Part shown: in pieces, positions 46,581 through 55,666 of the stretch
Layout: each line of letters begins with the position of its first letter
Numbering within the stretch: the first letter of the stretch is position 1
Assembly (NCBI GenBank): GCA_030431485.1
Contig: JAUIIR010000022.1
Location: forward strand, 1-56,271
From: Alphaproteobacteria bacterium
GTDB taxonomy: Bacteria; Pseudomonadota; Alphaproteobacteria; Rhodobacterales; Rhodobacteraceae
Direction: 5' to 3'
DNA length: 56,271 nucleotides
Notes under the pieces: model-generated
Databases searched by the model: none
What the model was told of the DNA's origin: nothing
Seen by the model: the letters and a program-made list of their open reading frames with translations, nothing else
Position numbers and translations under genes: made by a program

Positions 46581-47864
46581 CTAGTTCAACGCATCCGGCA
46601 GAAAGAGCGCAAGGCTCGGGAAAGCTATAAGCAGAAAGGCCATCGCAAGCATGGTCAGGCAATATGGCAGCGCGCCCAGCATGACCTCGTTCAGATTGCC
46701 CGATTTGCGCGCACCTTGCACCACATAAAGGTTCAAGCCAACAGGTGGGGTGATCAGCGCCATCTCAATCAGAACAATCATTAGGATACCAAACCATATC
46801 ACATCATAGCCCTGCGCGACGACAAGCGGCACGATGATCGGGATCGTCACAACCATGAGCGACAGAGTTTCGATAAAGAACCCCAGCACGATGTAGAGGA
46901 CCACAACTACAAGGATCGTCTTGAGCGGTGTCAGGCCAAGGCCTGTCATGAACTCGGTCAATTCCCGTCCCAAACCGGCGGAGGCCAGCGTGAAGTTCAG
47001 AAATGAAGCGCCGATCACGATCAGCATGATCATAGAGGTTATCTTGACCGTGCCCAGCAGGCTTTCCGTGATCATGTTCCAGCTCACGCCGCCAAATACC
47101 AAAGCGATCACCAAAGCGCCAGCGACCCCGACAGACGCCGCCTCGGTCGGCGTGGCCCAACCCCGATAGATCGAACCGACAATCAGACCAAACAGGATGA
47201 TAATTGGAATCAGGTCAATCAGGGCGCGCAGCATCTTCGCGAATGGAAATAAGCGGCGCACACCGCCCATATCAGGGCGGATCAGGCAGATGATGGCCGT
47301 GACTGCCATAAAGGACAGTGCAAGGAGCACGCCGGGCACCAGGCCCGCAAGAAAGAGCTGCGGTATCGAGGATTGGGTCAGAAAGCCATAGACAATCAAA
47401 TTGATAGACGGCGGGATCATGATGCCGAGCGTGCCACCCGCCGCAATCGCGCCTGAAAACAGTTTGGGATCATAGCCCAGCTTTTCGGCCTGCGGCATTG
47501 CGACGGTGGCCACTGTTGCGGCTGTCGCCACGGATGACCCTGATGTCGCGGAAAACATCGTAGCCGTTGCCACATTGGCATGCACAAGCCCGCCAGGAAG
47601 CCAGGACACCCAACGATCCAAGGCGGCATAGGTCCGCGTGGCAACACCACTCCTGACGAGGATTTCACCCAGCAGAACGAAGAACGGAATGGCAATCAGC
47701 GTGGCCGAATTGGACGACGACCAGACCATGTTACCCAGACCGCGCGTCAGCGGAAATCCGGAAAAGAATGTATCAATGCCAAAGCCAAGCAGGAACAGAA
47801 CGATCCCGACCGGAATGGACAGCGCCAGAAGGCCGAGCAGCCCGACAGACACGAAGGCAATCAT
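46581..47864 (-). CDS. TRAP transporter large permease (DctM family)
   Basis: Membrane protein of 427 residues with about 12 hydrophobic segments. FSATSGSSVATAATVATVAMPQ and GTLGIMIPPSINLIVYGFLT are classic DctM signatures. It forms the transport channel with the small subunit encoded before it (ATGA overlap). The position next to pxpA suggests the substrate is 5-oxoproline or a glutamate-related acid. Confidence 0.93.
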   Translation of the reverse strand: MIAFVSVGLLGLLALSIPVGIVLFLLGFGIDTFFSGFPLTRGLGNMVWSSSNSATLIAIPFFVLLGEILVRSGVATRTYAALDRWVSWLPGGLVHANVATATMFSATSGSSVATAATVATVAMPQAEKLGYDPKLFSGAIAAGGTLGIMIPPSINLIVYGFLTQSSIPQLFLAGLVPGVLLALSFMAVTAIICLIRPDMGGVRRLFPFAKMLRALIDLIPIIILFGLIVGSIYRGWATPTEAASVGVAGALVIALVFGGVSWNMITESLLGTVKITSMIMLIVIGASFLNFTLASAGLGRELTEFMTGLGLTPLKTILVVVVLYIVLGFFIETLSLMVVTIPIIVPLVVAQGYDVIWFGILMIVLIEMALITPPVGLNLYVVQGARKSGNLNEVMLGALPYCLTMLAMAFLLIAFPSLALFLPDALN

Positions 47865-48409
47865 TGCAGGCTATCCTGTTCAGCAAAGGCACCGACAAAG
47901 GCTTCGGTTTCTTCATGGCGCTGCTTGAGAAGCAGGCTCAGCGCCGCGAGCGTCGTCAGTGCCGACATCACCGCAAACCAGACCCAGCCGGCAAACCACG
48001 GCGCCTGCACCAGGACCAGCGGCGTCTCAAGCGGCGTGTTTGCGCGTGACCCGTTGGTGATCGAGCGCTCGAGAACCGGCCATGCCTTGATTGCAATGGT
48101 GATCACAACGCCGGTCATGACGACCATGGAGAAGACATCGAAGAGGGATCGCGCAAAGCTGCCCGTGCGACTACGCAACAGGTCAATGCGCACATGTCCC
48201 AGTTCCAGCAATGTGTACGACATCCCCCAAGAGGTCGCGAGCGCCATTGCGTAACCCGCGATCTCTTCTGTTCCGCCAAGGGACGTTCCGATCTGGCGCA
48301 TGATGATGTCGATCAGCACGAAGGCCGCGCAGACCAGCAAGCCGAGGCCGACCACAAGAGCCACGCCTTTGTTGATGGCCCGCAGGCGTTGGATCAACGT
48401 CAGTTCCAT
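47861..48409 (-). CDS. TRAP transporter small permease (DctQ family)
   Basis: Four-helix membrane protein of 182 residues (LRAINKGVALVVGLGLLVCA first; GYAMALATSWGMSYTLLELG typical of DctQ). It stabilises or couples the large permease. A 26-base gap separates it from the binding-protein gene. Confidence 0.9.
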   Translation of the reverse strand: MELTLIQRLRAINKGVALVVGLGLLVCAAFVLIDIIMRQIGTSLGGTEEIAGYAMALATSWGMSYTLLELGHVRIDLLRSRTGSFARSLFDVFSMVVMTGVVITIAIKAWPVLERSITNGSRANTPLETPLVLVQAPWFAGWVWFAVMSALTTLAALSLLLKQRHEETEAFVGAFAEQDSLQ

Positions 48410-48435
48410 GATCGGTCCGTCCCTTGTCTGCGTCT

Positions 48436-49467
48436 TCAGTTGATCGTCACACCAACGACCTGTCCAACACTCTCATTCCAGCGCTTGGCCCAATCGCCGC
48501 CAGCCCGTTCCGCCCATTCCGGCAACACTTCGCTGGTCAGGATATCCCGTGCCCGCTCAAAATCAGCGTCGCTCACCTCGACAAGTGTCATCGAGCGCGA
48601 CTCACCGGCCGGGCATTCGCCATTGCCGGTCAGGCAGGCGATATCATTGACCAGAGCGTCCTGTGCGCTGGCCCAGGCCGGATCTTCGAAACCGCTCTTG
48701 ATTTCGGACGTGATCAACGCTTGCGTGTCCGCACTAAGGCTGTTCCATTTGTCGAGATTCATCGCCGTCACAACCGAGTCCCAGCCGCCAAGGGGAATGG
48801 GCAGCAGGTGTGTGGAGACTTCCCACCAACCCGCGCTGTAGCCGGACCCGGCACCTGTCACAGCACAATCTACCACGCCGTTCTGCAGCGCGCCCGGAAC
48901 CTCTGCGAACGAGACGTTGACGCCTTCCGCGCCCAGCGCATCCAGCAGCTTGGCCGTCATCCGGCCAGAGGCGCGGACCTTTAGGCCTTCGAGATCGGCG
49001 AGATTGCTGATTTCGGCGTTACAAAACACCACCTGCGGCGGGTATGGCGCAATGGCAAGAACGTGCGAATTGAACCGGTCGTGATAGATATCCAACACCA
49101 TCGGGCGGGCCGCATCGACCATCGCGCGCGCTTCATCGGCGGTCAGCGCGATCAGCGGAACATCAAGGCCTTCCAGTTCCGGTGCGTCGGCAACAGCATA
49201 GTCGGCAACGGTCATTGCCACATCATACACACCCTGCCCCAGAAGCGGATAGATATCGCCCAGACCAAGGCTCATCTGATTATGCGTGGTCAGTTCCACA
49301 TTGATCGACCCATCAGATGCCGCAGGTAGGGTCTCGCTCCAGAACGGTGCTTCATACTGATTGTGAAGCGGCAAGCTTGACCAGCTACCCACCACGGACA
49401 GGTCTTCAGCAAAGGCGGGTGTGGCCAGCGCGGTACTTGCCGCAAGCAGGGTCAGTGTCTTTTTCAT
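48436..49467 (-). CDS. TRAP transporter periplasmic binding protein (DctP family)
   Basis: Secreted protein of 343 residues; signal peptide MKKTLTLLAASTALATPAFA cut before E21. DctP features include GLKVRASGRMTAKLLDALGA (with the Arg that binds the carboxylate of the ligand) and EVPGALQNGVVDCAVTG. The ribosome site GAGGAG precedes the ATG. Genes for oxoproline breakdown follow in the operon, so the ligand may be 5-oxoproline or D-glutamate; this is inference. Confidence 0.9.
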   Translation of the reverse strand: MKKTLTLLAASTALATPAFAEDLSVVGSWSSLPLHNQYEAPFWSETLPAASDGSINVELTTHNQMSLGLGDIYPLLGQGVYDVAMTVADYAVADAPELEGLDVPLIALTADEARAMVDAARPMVLDIYHDRFNSHVLAIAPYPPQVVFCNAEISNLADLEGLKVRASGRMTAKLLDALGAEGVNVSFAEVPGALQNGVVDCAVTGAGSGYSAGWWEVSTHLLPIPLGGWDSVVTAMNLDKWNSLSADTQALITSEIKSGFEDPAWASAQDALVNDIACLTGNGECPAGESRSMTLVEVSDADFERARDILTSEVLPEWAERAGGDWAKRWNESVGQVVGVTIN

Positions 49468-49470
49468 GGG

Positions 49471-50316
49471 TTAGTCTCCTCGTTGGATCGGAATATTTCT
49501 TTTGAGAATGGGCGTTTCTGCATCCTCCGCGACATCCGCGATGAGCATGTGGCCTGGCGAATGGGTGATGCAGATCGGCAGCCCTGCATCAAGCAGAACG
49601 TTTTGCGGCGTGACGCCACAAGCCCAGTAGACGGGAACTTCACCCGGATAGATGTCCACGGCCTCGCCCCAATCGGGCTGCGCCAAATCAGCGATACCGA
49701 TGTCAGCCGGGTCACCAAATGCAATCGGCGCGCCGTGCGCCTGCGGGTAACGCGCACAGATTGCCCGAGTCTCGTCCACCTGAGCTTCGGGGATCGGGCG
49801 CATCGTCACCACCATGTGTCCCGCAAACGTTCCGGCAGGCTCAAGGTCAATTGTGGTCCGGAACATCGGTACATTGCGACCGGTCTCGATATGGCGCACC
49901 GGAATGCCAGCCCGCAAAAGCGCATTTTCAAACGTGAACGAGCATCCCAAGGCCACCGCCACCAGATCGTCGGACCAGACGCCACTGATGTCAGTTACCT
50001 CGTCATCCAAAGTGCCGTTTCGGAAGATCCTGTATTTTGAGACATCGGTGCGAATGTCAATATCCCGGCCCAGCGTCGGCAATGCCGGATTGCCTGTATC
50101 CCCCACTCCGACCACCGGACAGGGTTTCGGATTGCGTTGACAGAACCGCAGGAAATCCAGCGTAAATGCTTCCGGCAGAATGGCAAGATTGCATTGCAGA
50201 TGACCGGCTGCCAAACCTGCGGTATGACCATCGTACGATCCGGTTCTAATAGCGGCCCGAACCTCGGACGCCGAGGCAGATGTCAGCGTGGAATGTGATA
50301 CTCTGGTCTGTGACAT
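49471..50316 (-). CDS. Putative hydro-lyase of the D-glutamate cyclase family (DUF1445)
   Basis: Protein of 281 residues. The stretches GCSFTFENALLRAGIPVRH and CGVTPQNVLL ... ITHSPGHMLIADV are the conserved cores of the family, which includes the D-glutamate cyclase domain of mammalian DGLUCY that turns D-glutamate into 5-oxo-D-proline. Placed 3 bases before the TRAP binding-protein gene and in an operon with pxpABC, it would generate the substrate of the oxoprolinase. I take the ATG at 50316 (MSQTRVSHS), with GGGGAT upstream, over a TTG five codons earlier. Confidence 0.85.
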   Translation of the reverse strand: MSQTRVSHSTLTSASASEVRAAIRTGSYDGHTAGLAAGHLQCNLAILPEAFTLDFLRFCQRNPKPCPVVGVGDTGNPALPTLGRDIDIRTDVSKYRIFRNGTLDDEVTDISGVWSDDLVAVALGCSFTFENALLRAGIPVRHIETGRNVPMFRTTIDLEPAGTFAGHMVVTMRPIPEAQVDETRAICARYPQAHGAPIAFGDPADIGIADLAQPDWGEAVDIYPGEVPVYWACGVTPQNVLLDAGLPICITHSPGHMLIADVAEDAETPILKRNIPIQRGD

Positions 50317-50408
50317 GCGAGCGATCCCCAAAACTCACTGCAGCATCACATGGTCAGATCATTTCACGCAAATTATCATTTTATATCATCTGCGATAAAA
50401 ATAATTGA

Positions 50409-51287
50409 TCACTTTGGGTGCGTCGCATCCCACAACCGTGCGACCTGACTGGCCATTTCTGCACTGTTTTCAACAAGAAAGCTGCGCGGCTCAGAGAGAT
50501 AGGACGCGGTGAACGCCAACGACTTGGGGCGAAAGCCGGGATCAAATTCGACGATCTTGCCCGCCTCCAGAAAATCATTCGCGAGAGCCCTTGGATACGG
50601 GCCCACTGCGATTCCCGCCGCAATCATCTTGAGGCTGGCCGACAATGAAGCCGATGAATAGACCCGCAGTTTCGGACCGATCCGACGCGACAGTTCAGAC
50701 ATCAATTCGCGATAAGGCCGCGTCTTGCTGGAATAGGAAATCACCGGAATTTTCCGCAGGTCTGTCTGATCATTGGAGGTCGAGCGATACCAATGCAGAT
50801 CAAACAGCGGTAGCTCCACGTTTTCGACCGAGAACTCCGAAATCGGCCCCATAAGAAGTGCCAAATCCAACTTGCGTTCTAGCAACGCGGACCGAAGGTT
50901 CAGCGAGATATCGACCGTCAAATCCACATTGACGCGCGGATAATGCTCGCTGAACGCCTTGAGGAACTCCGGCAACCAGGATTGCGCAATTGTCTCCGAA
51001 GCGCCGACCCGGAACAGGCCCTCCGTCTCGGATGGATTGGCTACGCGCTGCTTGATCTCTTCTTCCACAAACAACATCTGCTCGGCGTAAGACAGCAAGA
51101 GTGTGCCGTGCTTGGTCAGAACCAACTCTCCTGGGCCGCGCTCAAAGAGTTGCACGCGCAATTCATCCTCGAGATTGGAAATGCGGGTCGATACGGCGGG
51201 CTGAGACAAATGCAGCCGTTCTGCGGCCTTGCGAAAGCCACCCAATCGGGCGACCCAAAGAAAGGTTCTAATCTGGTCGAACGTCAT
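50409..51287 (-). CDS. LysR family transcriptional regulator
   Basis: Regulator of 292 residues. The LysR helix-turn-helix is MTFDQIRTFLWVARLGGFRK then AAERLHLSQPAVSTRISNLE, followed by the effector domain (GLFRVGASETIAQSWLPEFL). The start at 51287 is set by the family N-terminus; an upstream in-frame extension of 58 codons is not LysR-like. Unusually for LysR genes it is not divergent from its presumed target but lies upstream in the same direction, 92 bases before the hydro-lyase gene. That gap is AT-rich (50356-50405) and is the likely promoter. Confidence 0.9.
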   Translation of the reverse strand: MTFDQIRTFLWVARLGGFRKAAERLHLSQPAVSTRISNLEDELRVQLFERGPGELVLTKHGTLLLSYAEQMLFVEEEIKQRVANPSETEGLFRVGASETIAQSWLPEFLKAFSEHYPRVNVDLTVDISLNLRSALLERKLDLALLMGPISEFSVENVELPLFDLHWYRSTSNDQTDLRKIPVISYSSKTRPYRELMSELSRRIGPKLRVYSSASLSASLKMIAAGIAVGPYPRALANDFLEAGKIVEFDPGFRPKSLAFTASYLSEPRSFLVENSAEMASQVARLWDATHPK

Positions 51288-51366
51288 ACTGCATTCATAT
51301 CCTGAATGCCGGTAAAGACATAGCGATAGAATTTTCTGATCGTTACCTTGCTGAAGTACCCCAAGA

Positions 51367-51897
51367 CTACCGACGGGTCTGAAGATACTCCAGCATGACC
51401 TCTGCGCTTGACACATCAAGCGGCACACCCGGCGGATTGTCTTTGAATCCCGGCTCAGCAAAAAGCTTTGTGATCACGCCGTCCTCGACCAACATCGAAT
51501 AGCGCCAACTGCGCATCCCCATACCCTGGGCCGCGCGATCCACCAGCATCCCCATCTTGCGCGTGAACTCTCCGTTCCCATCCGGTAGCATGAATACGTC
51601 TTTGATGCCTTTGGATTGCGCCCACTGGAACATCACAAAGGCATCATTGACCGCGAGACAAACAACGGAATCCACCCCCTGCGCAACGATATCCGCGTAA
51701 AGTCGCTCGTACCCCGGAAGGTGGCTGTCAGAACAGGCCGGCGTAAATGCGCCCGGCAGCGCAAAAAGAACCACGGTCTTGCCCGCGAAAACATCGTCAC
51801 GCGACAGCGTTTTCCATTCAAACGGATTGTCGCCGCCCAACGTCTCGTTGCGCACGCGGGTGTGGAAAGTGGCCTCTGGCACGGTCTGCGGGACCAT
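51367..51897 (-). CDS. Peroxiredoxin (Prx5/hybrid type), redoxin domain
   Basis: Thiol peroxidase of 176 residues. The peroxidatic Cys C55 sits in LPGAFTPACSDSHLPGY, the Prx5 signature; a second Cys is in SVVCLAVND. It reduces hydrogen peroxide or alkyl hydroperoxides using glutathione or glutaredoxin in related proteins. I chose the ATG at 51897 because ACAGGAGA precedes it closely; a much longer in-frame extension is not conserved-looking. It diverges from the fumarase gene. Confidence 0.9.
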   Translation of the reverse strand: MVPQTVPEATFHTRVRNETLGGDNPFEWKTLSRDDVFAGKTVVLFALPGAFTPACSDSHLPGYERLYADIVAQGVDSVVCLAVNDAFVMFQWAQSKGIKDVFMLPDGNGEFTRKMGMLVDRAAQGMGMRSWRYSMLVEDGVITKLFAEPGFKDNPPGVPLDVSSAEVMLEYLQTRR

Positions 51898-52139
51898 ATC
51901 TGTCTCCTGTGATAGCCAGTCTTGTCTGCACATGTCTATCAGTGGGTTTTGCGGGTAGCGAGATGCAATGCCCGCCCAACCGCCTGTGACGCGAACTCCG
52001 CACTTCTGAACGGGCACAAAAAGCCGCAGAGACTGCACCGGTGCTTTTGCGCCATAGGACAACGGCGCGGTTGTCGCCGTCCCGAAATGACGCGATGGTG
52101 CAATCACCGACGATCTTTGACGTACAGACGAGGCCCGCC

Positions 52140-53645
52140 ATGACCCTGATCCGAGAAGACGACCTCATCGCTTCCATTGCCGAGGCGCTGCAGTACATCT
52201 CGTTTTTCCATCCGCCAGACTTTATCCGCGCCATGTCGGCGGCGTGGGAGCGCGAAGAGAACCCTGGCGCGAAGCAGGCAATGGCGCAAATCCTCGTCAA
52301 CAGCCGCATGTGCGCCATCGGGCGCCGCCCAATTTGTCAGGACACTGGCGCGGCCAACATCCACATAAAGTATGGCGTCGAAGCGAAAACCGATTTCAAA
52401 CGGTCGCTACAGGACATCTGCGATGAAGGCACCCGTCAGGGATATCTGCGCGACAGCAACCCGCTGCGCGCCTCCGTGGTCGTGGATCCGTTCGGTAAAC
52501 GCAAGAACTCAGGCGACAACACGCCGTGCATGCTCACGGTCGAAATGGTCGCCGGTGACACGATTGAAGTCGAGGTTGCGGCGAAAGGCGGCGGCTCGGA
52601 GAACAAGTCTAAATTCACCACCCTGAATCCCTCGGGATCCGTGGCGGATTGGGTTGTGCAAACAGTCGAGACCCTTGGCGCGGGCTGGTGCCCGCCGGGT
52701 ATTTTGGGCATCGGTGTCGGTGGCAATGCGGACAAGGCGATGGCGTTGGCAAAGGCTGCACTTTCCGAGCCCATCGACCTGCACGAATTGCAGCGTCGCG
52801 GACCATCGAACACTCAGGAAGAATTGCGGCTCGAGATCACCGAGCGAGTGAACGCACTCGGCATTGGCGCGCAGGGTCTGGGCGGTGTCACAACCGTGCT
52901 TGATGTCAAGATCAAGAGCTTCCCGACCCATGCGGCCTCATTACCGGTTGGGCTGATCCCCAACTGCGCGGCGACGCGACATGTTCACTTCACGCTTGAC
53001 GGCTCGGGTCCGGCACAATTCACTCCTCCGGATTTGACGGACTACCCGGAGATCCTGCTGGATCAGGCCAGCGCCCATGCGCGCAAGATTGACCTGAACA
53101 ACCTGTCCGATGAGGTTCTGGCGTCGCTGGAACCGGGACAGACCCTGTTGCTTTCCGGCACGTTGTACACTGGACGCGACGCCGCTCATAAGCGCATGAT
53201 CGACATGCTGGACAAGGGCGAGCAACTGCCTGTCGATCTGAAAGGGCGCGCAATTTACTATGTCGGTCCGGTGGACGCCGTGGGCGACGAGGCCATCGGC
53301 CCTGCAGGCCCAACGACATCGACCCGCATGGACAAATTCACCGACCGCATTTTGTCAGATACCGGTCTCAAGCTGATGATTGGCAAAGCAGAGCGTGGTC
53401 CTGTCGCCTTGGAAGCGATTGCCAAACACAAGGCGGCGTACCTGATTGCTGTGGGTGGGGCAGCCTATCTGGTCTCGAAAGCCATCAAACAGGCCGAACC
53501 GGTTGCGTTCCAAGACCTTGGCATGGAAGCAATCTACAAGCTTGAAGTCGAAGATATGCCGGTCACTGTTGCTGTCGACACCAATGGTACGTCGATCCAC
53601 AACATTGGTCCTGCGGCATGGAAACGGGTGCCCGTTCTAGCCTGA
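52140..53645 (+). CDS. fumA: Class I fumarate hydratase (4Fe-4S)
   Basis: Converts fumarate and malate in the citric acid cycle; oxygen-sensitive iron-sulphur enzyme of 501 residues with the alpha and beta parts fused. Cluster Cys residues are seen in PICQDTGAANI (C66) and LIPNCAATRHVHF. The beta part contains LLLSGTLYTGRDAAHKRMID and IYYVGPVDAVGDEAIGPAGP. The ATG at 52140 fits the family N-terminus; an in-frame ATG at 52095 is possible. The gene is followed by a terminator. Confidence 0.9.
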   Translation: MTLIREDDLIASIAEALQYISFFHPPDFIRAMSAAWEREENPGAKQAMAQILVNSRMCAIGRRPICQDTGAANIHIKYGVEAKTDFKRSLQDICDEGTRQGYLRDSNPLRASVVVDPFGKRKNSGDNTPCMLTVEMVAGDTIEVEVAAKGGGSENKSKFTTLNPSGSVADWVVQTVETLGAGWCPPGILGIGVGGNADKAMALAKAALSEPIDLHELQRRGPSNTQEELRLEITERVNALGIGAQGLGGVTTVLDVKIKSFPTHAASLPVGLIPNCAATRHVHFTLDGSGPAQFTPPDLTDYPEILLDQASAHARKIDLNNLSDEVLASLEPGQTLLLSGTLYTGRDAAHKRMIDMLDKGEQLPVDLKGRAIYYVGPVDAVGDEAIGPAGPTTSTRMDKFTDRILSDTGLKLMIGKAERGPVALEAIAKHKAAYLIAVGGAAYLVSKAIKQAEPVAFQDLGMEAIYKLEVEDMPVTVAVDTNGTSIHNIGPAAWKRVPVLA

Positions 53646-53674
53646 CACCCGTCGAGAAACGGAAAAATGACAAA

Positions 53675-53711
53675 GCGCGGCATCCAAGAAAGGTGCCGCG
53701 CTCTTCATTTT
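53675..53711. terminator. Terminator between the fumarase gene and the convergent fatty-acid oxidation gene
   Basis: GCGCGGCA (53675-53682) pairs perfectly with TGCCGCGC (53694-53701) around an 11-base loop, followed by TCTTCATTTT. Read from the other strand the stem is followed by TTTGTCATTTTT, so it may serve both converging genes. Confidence 0.75.
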
Positions 53712-55638
53712 ACGAACCACGCCGCGCGGAAAACATTGGGCCTCCGGTCCAGCGTGGGAAGCCATATCCATTGACCATGACGACATCGATGTCATTTGCC
53801 GAGCGCGCTATGCCTTCCTCAATCAATGCCTCTGCTTCGTTGCGCAAGGCCACCAAGATCCGCGAGATGATGTCATCTTGGGTCAACATCATCGCTTCGC
53901 CCCCGCGCTCCTCGTCAATAACCTTGCTAACATGCTCCGACGGCTGAGCTCTGCCATCCACGTAGTCATACCATCCACCACCTGTCTTGCGTCCAAAGCG
54001 GCCCGCCTCGCAAAGACGATCCGAGATCCGGCTGTCATTGCCCGCCAGCTTGCCTTCGGCGCGGCGCCGTTTGCGCATCGCCCAGGCGATATCAAGACCC
54101 GCCAGATCCTGCATTTCGAAAATACCCATCGGGAACCCGAAGTCCCGCATCGCAGCGTCCACCTCTGAAGGGAAAGCACCATCAAGCAGCAATCGATCCG
54201 CCTCACTGCGGTAGGACGACATGATCCGGTTGCCGATAAAGCCATCGCAGACACCCGAGAACACACCAATCTTTCCCAGCGACTTTGACAGTCGGGCCGC
54301 GGTTGCGACGACGTCATCAGCTACCCGATCAGGCAATACGATCTCCAGGAGTTTCATGATATGCGCAGGTGAAAAGAAGTGCAGACCGATGGCCCGCGAC
54401 GGGTCCTTCAGGCAGGCGGCGATTTCGTTGACATCAAGGTATGACGTATTGGTGGCAAGGATCGCGTCAGGTCTCGTCGCCGCATCGAGCGCGGCAAAAA
54501 CATTTTTCTTGACGCTCATGTCCTCAAATACGGCTTCGATCACCAGATCGGCCTCCGCCAACGCGTCATAGGTCGTCGCACTTTGCAATCGAGCCAATGC
54601 ACCAGCGTGGTCGTGCAGCAATCCGCGTTTAGCGCTGCCCTGCAATGTCGTACGGACGCGCTCGGCGCCAGCCTCGGCACTGGCGTCATCGCGTTCGATC
54701 AGGGTCACGGCGAACCCGCGCATCAGGCACAACGAGGCAATCCCCGCACCCATAGTGCCCCCGCCCACCACGCCAATGTGCGTCAGCGCACGAGGTTCGG
54801 CTTTACAGCGGGGATCGGCGAGCGTCGCGCGTTCGGCGAAGAAGATATGGCGCAAGCCGCGCGCCTGATCACTGGCTTTCAGTGACAGGAAGGTGGCGCG
54901 CTCTTCCGCAAGTGCGTCAGCGGACGGCAGGGTCAGACCCCGTTCCAGAGTCTCGATGGCAACGGAAACAGAACGCTGCCCCCGGGCCTTGCGCCGCAAA
55001 TCAGACGCAGTCTTGTCAAATGCCTCAGGGTCGGTTTTCCCCACTACGGGAAGCCCAAGCGTGCGGCGCGGCGCGCTGCAGGACGCCGCAAAAGCAAGCG
55101 CCGCATCACGCAGGTCGCCTTCCGCCAGCGCGTCCAGCAGTCCTGCCTCAAGAGCAACCTGCGCGGAAATCGGTTTTCCGCCCGCCACCATCGCAACTGC
55201 GAGGTCCGCCGACACGAGACGCGGCAGCCGGACCGTTCCGCCAGCCCCCGGCACAAGACCCAAAGTCACCTCGGGCAAACCCATCCGCGCTTTCGGGTCG
55301 GCAATCCGATAGTGACACCCCATCGCGATTTCCAATCCACCCCCCAATGCCGTCCCGTGAACTGCCGCCACCCAAGGTGTTTCGGCGGCTTCGATTGCCG
55401 CAATGACATCCGGCAAGTTCGGATCAACCGGCGGCATGTCGAATTCTTTGACATCAGCTCCGGCAACAAAGGTGCGTCCGGCACAGGCCAGCACGACGGC
55501 ACGAATGTCGGCGGCGTTCTCAGTCTGGGCCACCGCGTCCATCAAACCTTGCCGCACGGCATGCGCCACTGCGTTCACCGGAGGATTGTCGATTGTGACG
55601 ACGGCAATCGCACCGTGCCGCTGCAAAGTGACGGTCAT
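53710..55638 (-). CDS. Bifunctional enoyl-CoA hydratase / 3-hydroxyacyl-CoA dehydrogenase
   Basis: Beta-oxidation multienzyme of 642 residues. N-terminal crotonase domain: the oxyanion stretch GTALGGGLEIAMGC and MGLPEVTLGLVPGAGGT hold both catalytic Glu residues. C-terminal NAD-dependent dehydrogenase: VVGGGTMGAGIASLC (NAD motif), ATNTSYLDVNEIA and GLHFFSPAHIMKLLEIV with the catalytic His. It is somewhat shorter than FadB/FadJ (about 710). The start at 55638 (MTVTLQRHG) matches the crotonase N-terminus; an in-frame upstream extension would enter the neighbouring gene. Confidence 0.9.
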   Translation of the reverse strand: MTVTLQRHGAIAVVTIDNPPVNAVAHAVRQGLMDAVAQTENAADIRAVVLACAGRTFVAGADVKEFDMPPVDPNLPDVIAAIEAAETPWVAAVHGTALGGGLEIAMGCHYRIADPKARMGLPEVTLGLVPGAGGTVRLPRLVSADLAVAMVAGGKPISAQVALEAGLLDALAEGDLRDAALAFAASCSAPRRTLGLPVVGKTDPEAFDKTASDLRRKARGQRSVSVAIETLERGLTLPSADALAEERATFLSLKASDQARGLRHIFFAERATLADPRCKAEPRALTHIGVVGGGTMGAGIASLCLMRGFAVTLIERDDASAEAGAERVRTTLQGSAKRGLLHDHAGALARLQSATTYDALAEADLVIEAVFEDMSVKKNVFAALDAATRPDAILATNTSYLDVNEIAACLKDPSRAIGLHFFSPAHIMKLLEIVLPDRVADDVVATAARLSKSLGKIGVFSGVCDGFIGNRIMSSYRSEADRLLLDGAFPSEVDAAMRDFGFPMGIFEMQDLAGLDIAWAMRKRRRAEGKLAGNDSRISDRLCEAGRFGRKTGGGWYDYVDGRAQPSEHVSKVIDEERGGEAMMLTQDDIISRILVALRNEAEALIEEGIARSANDIDVVMVNGYGFPRWTGGPMFSARRGS

Positions 55639-55666
55639 TCTGAAAGGTCCACCTGTCTTGTTGGTC

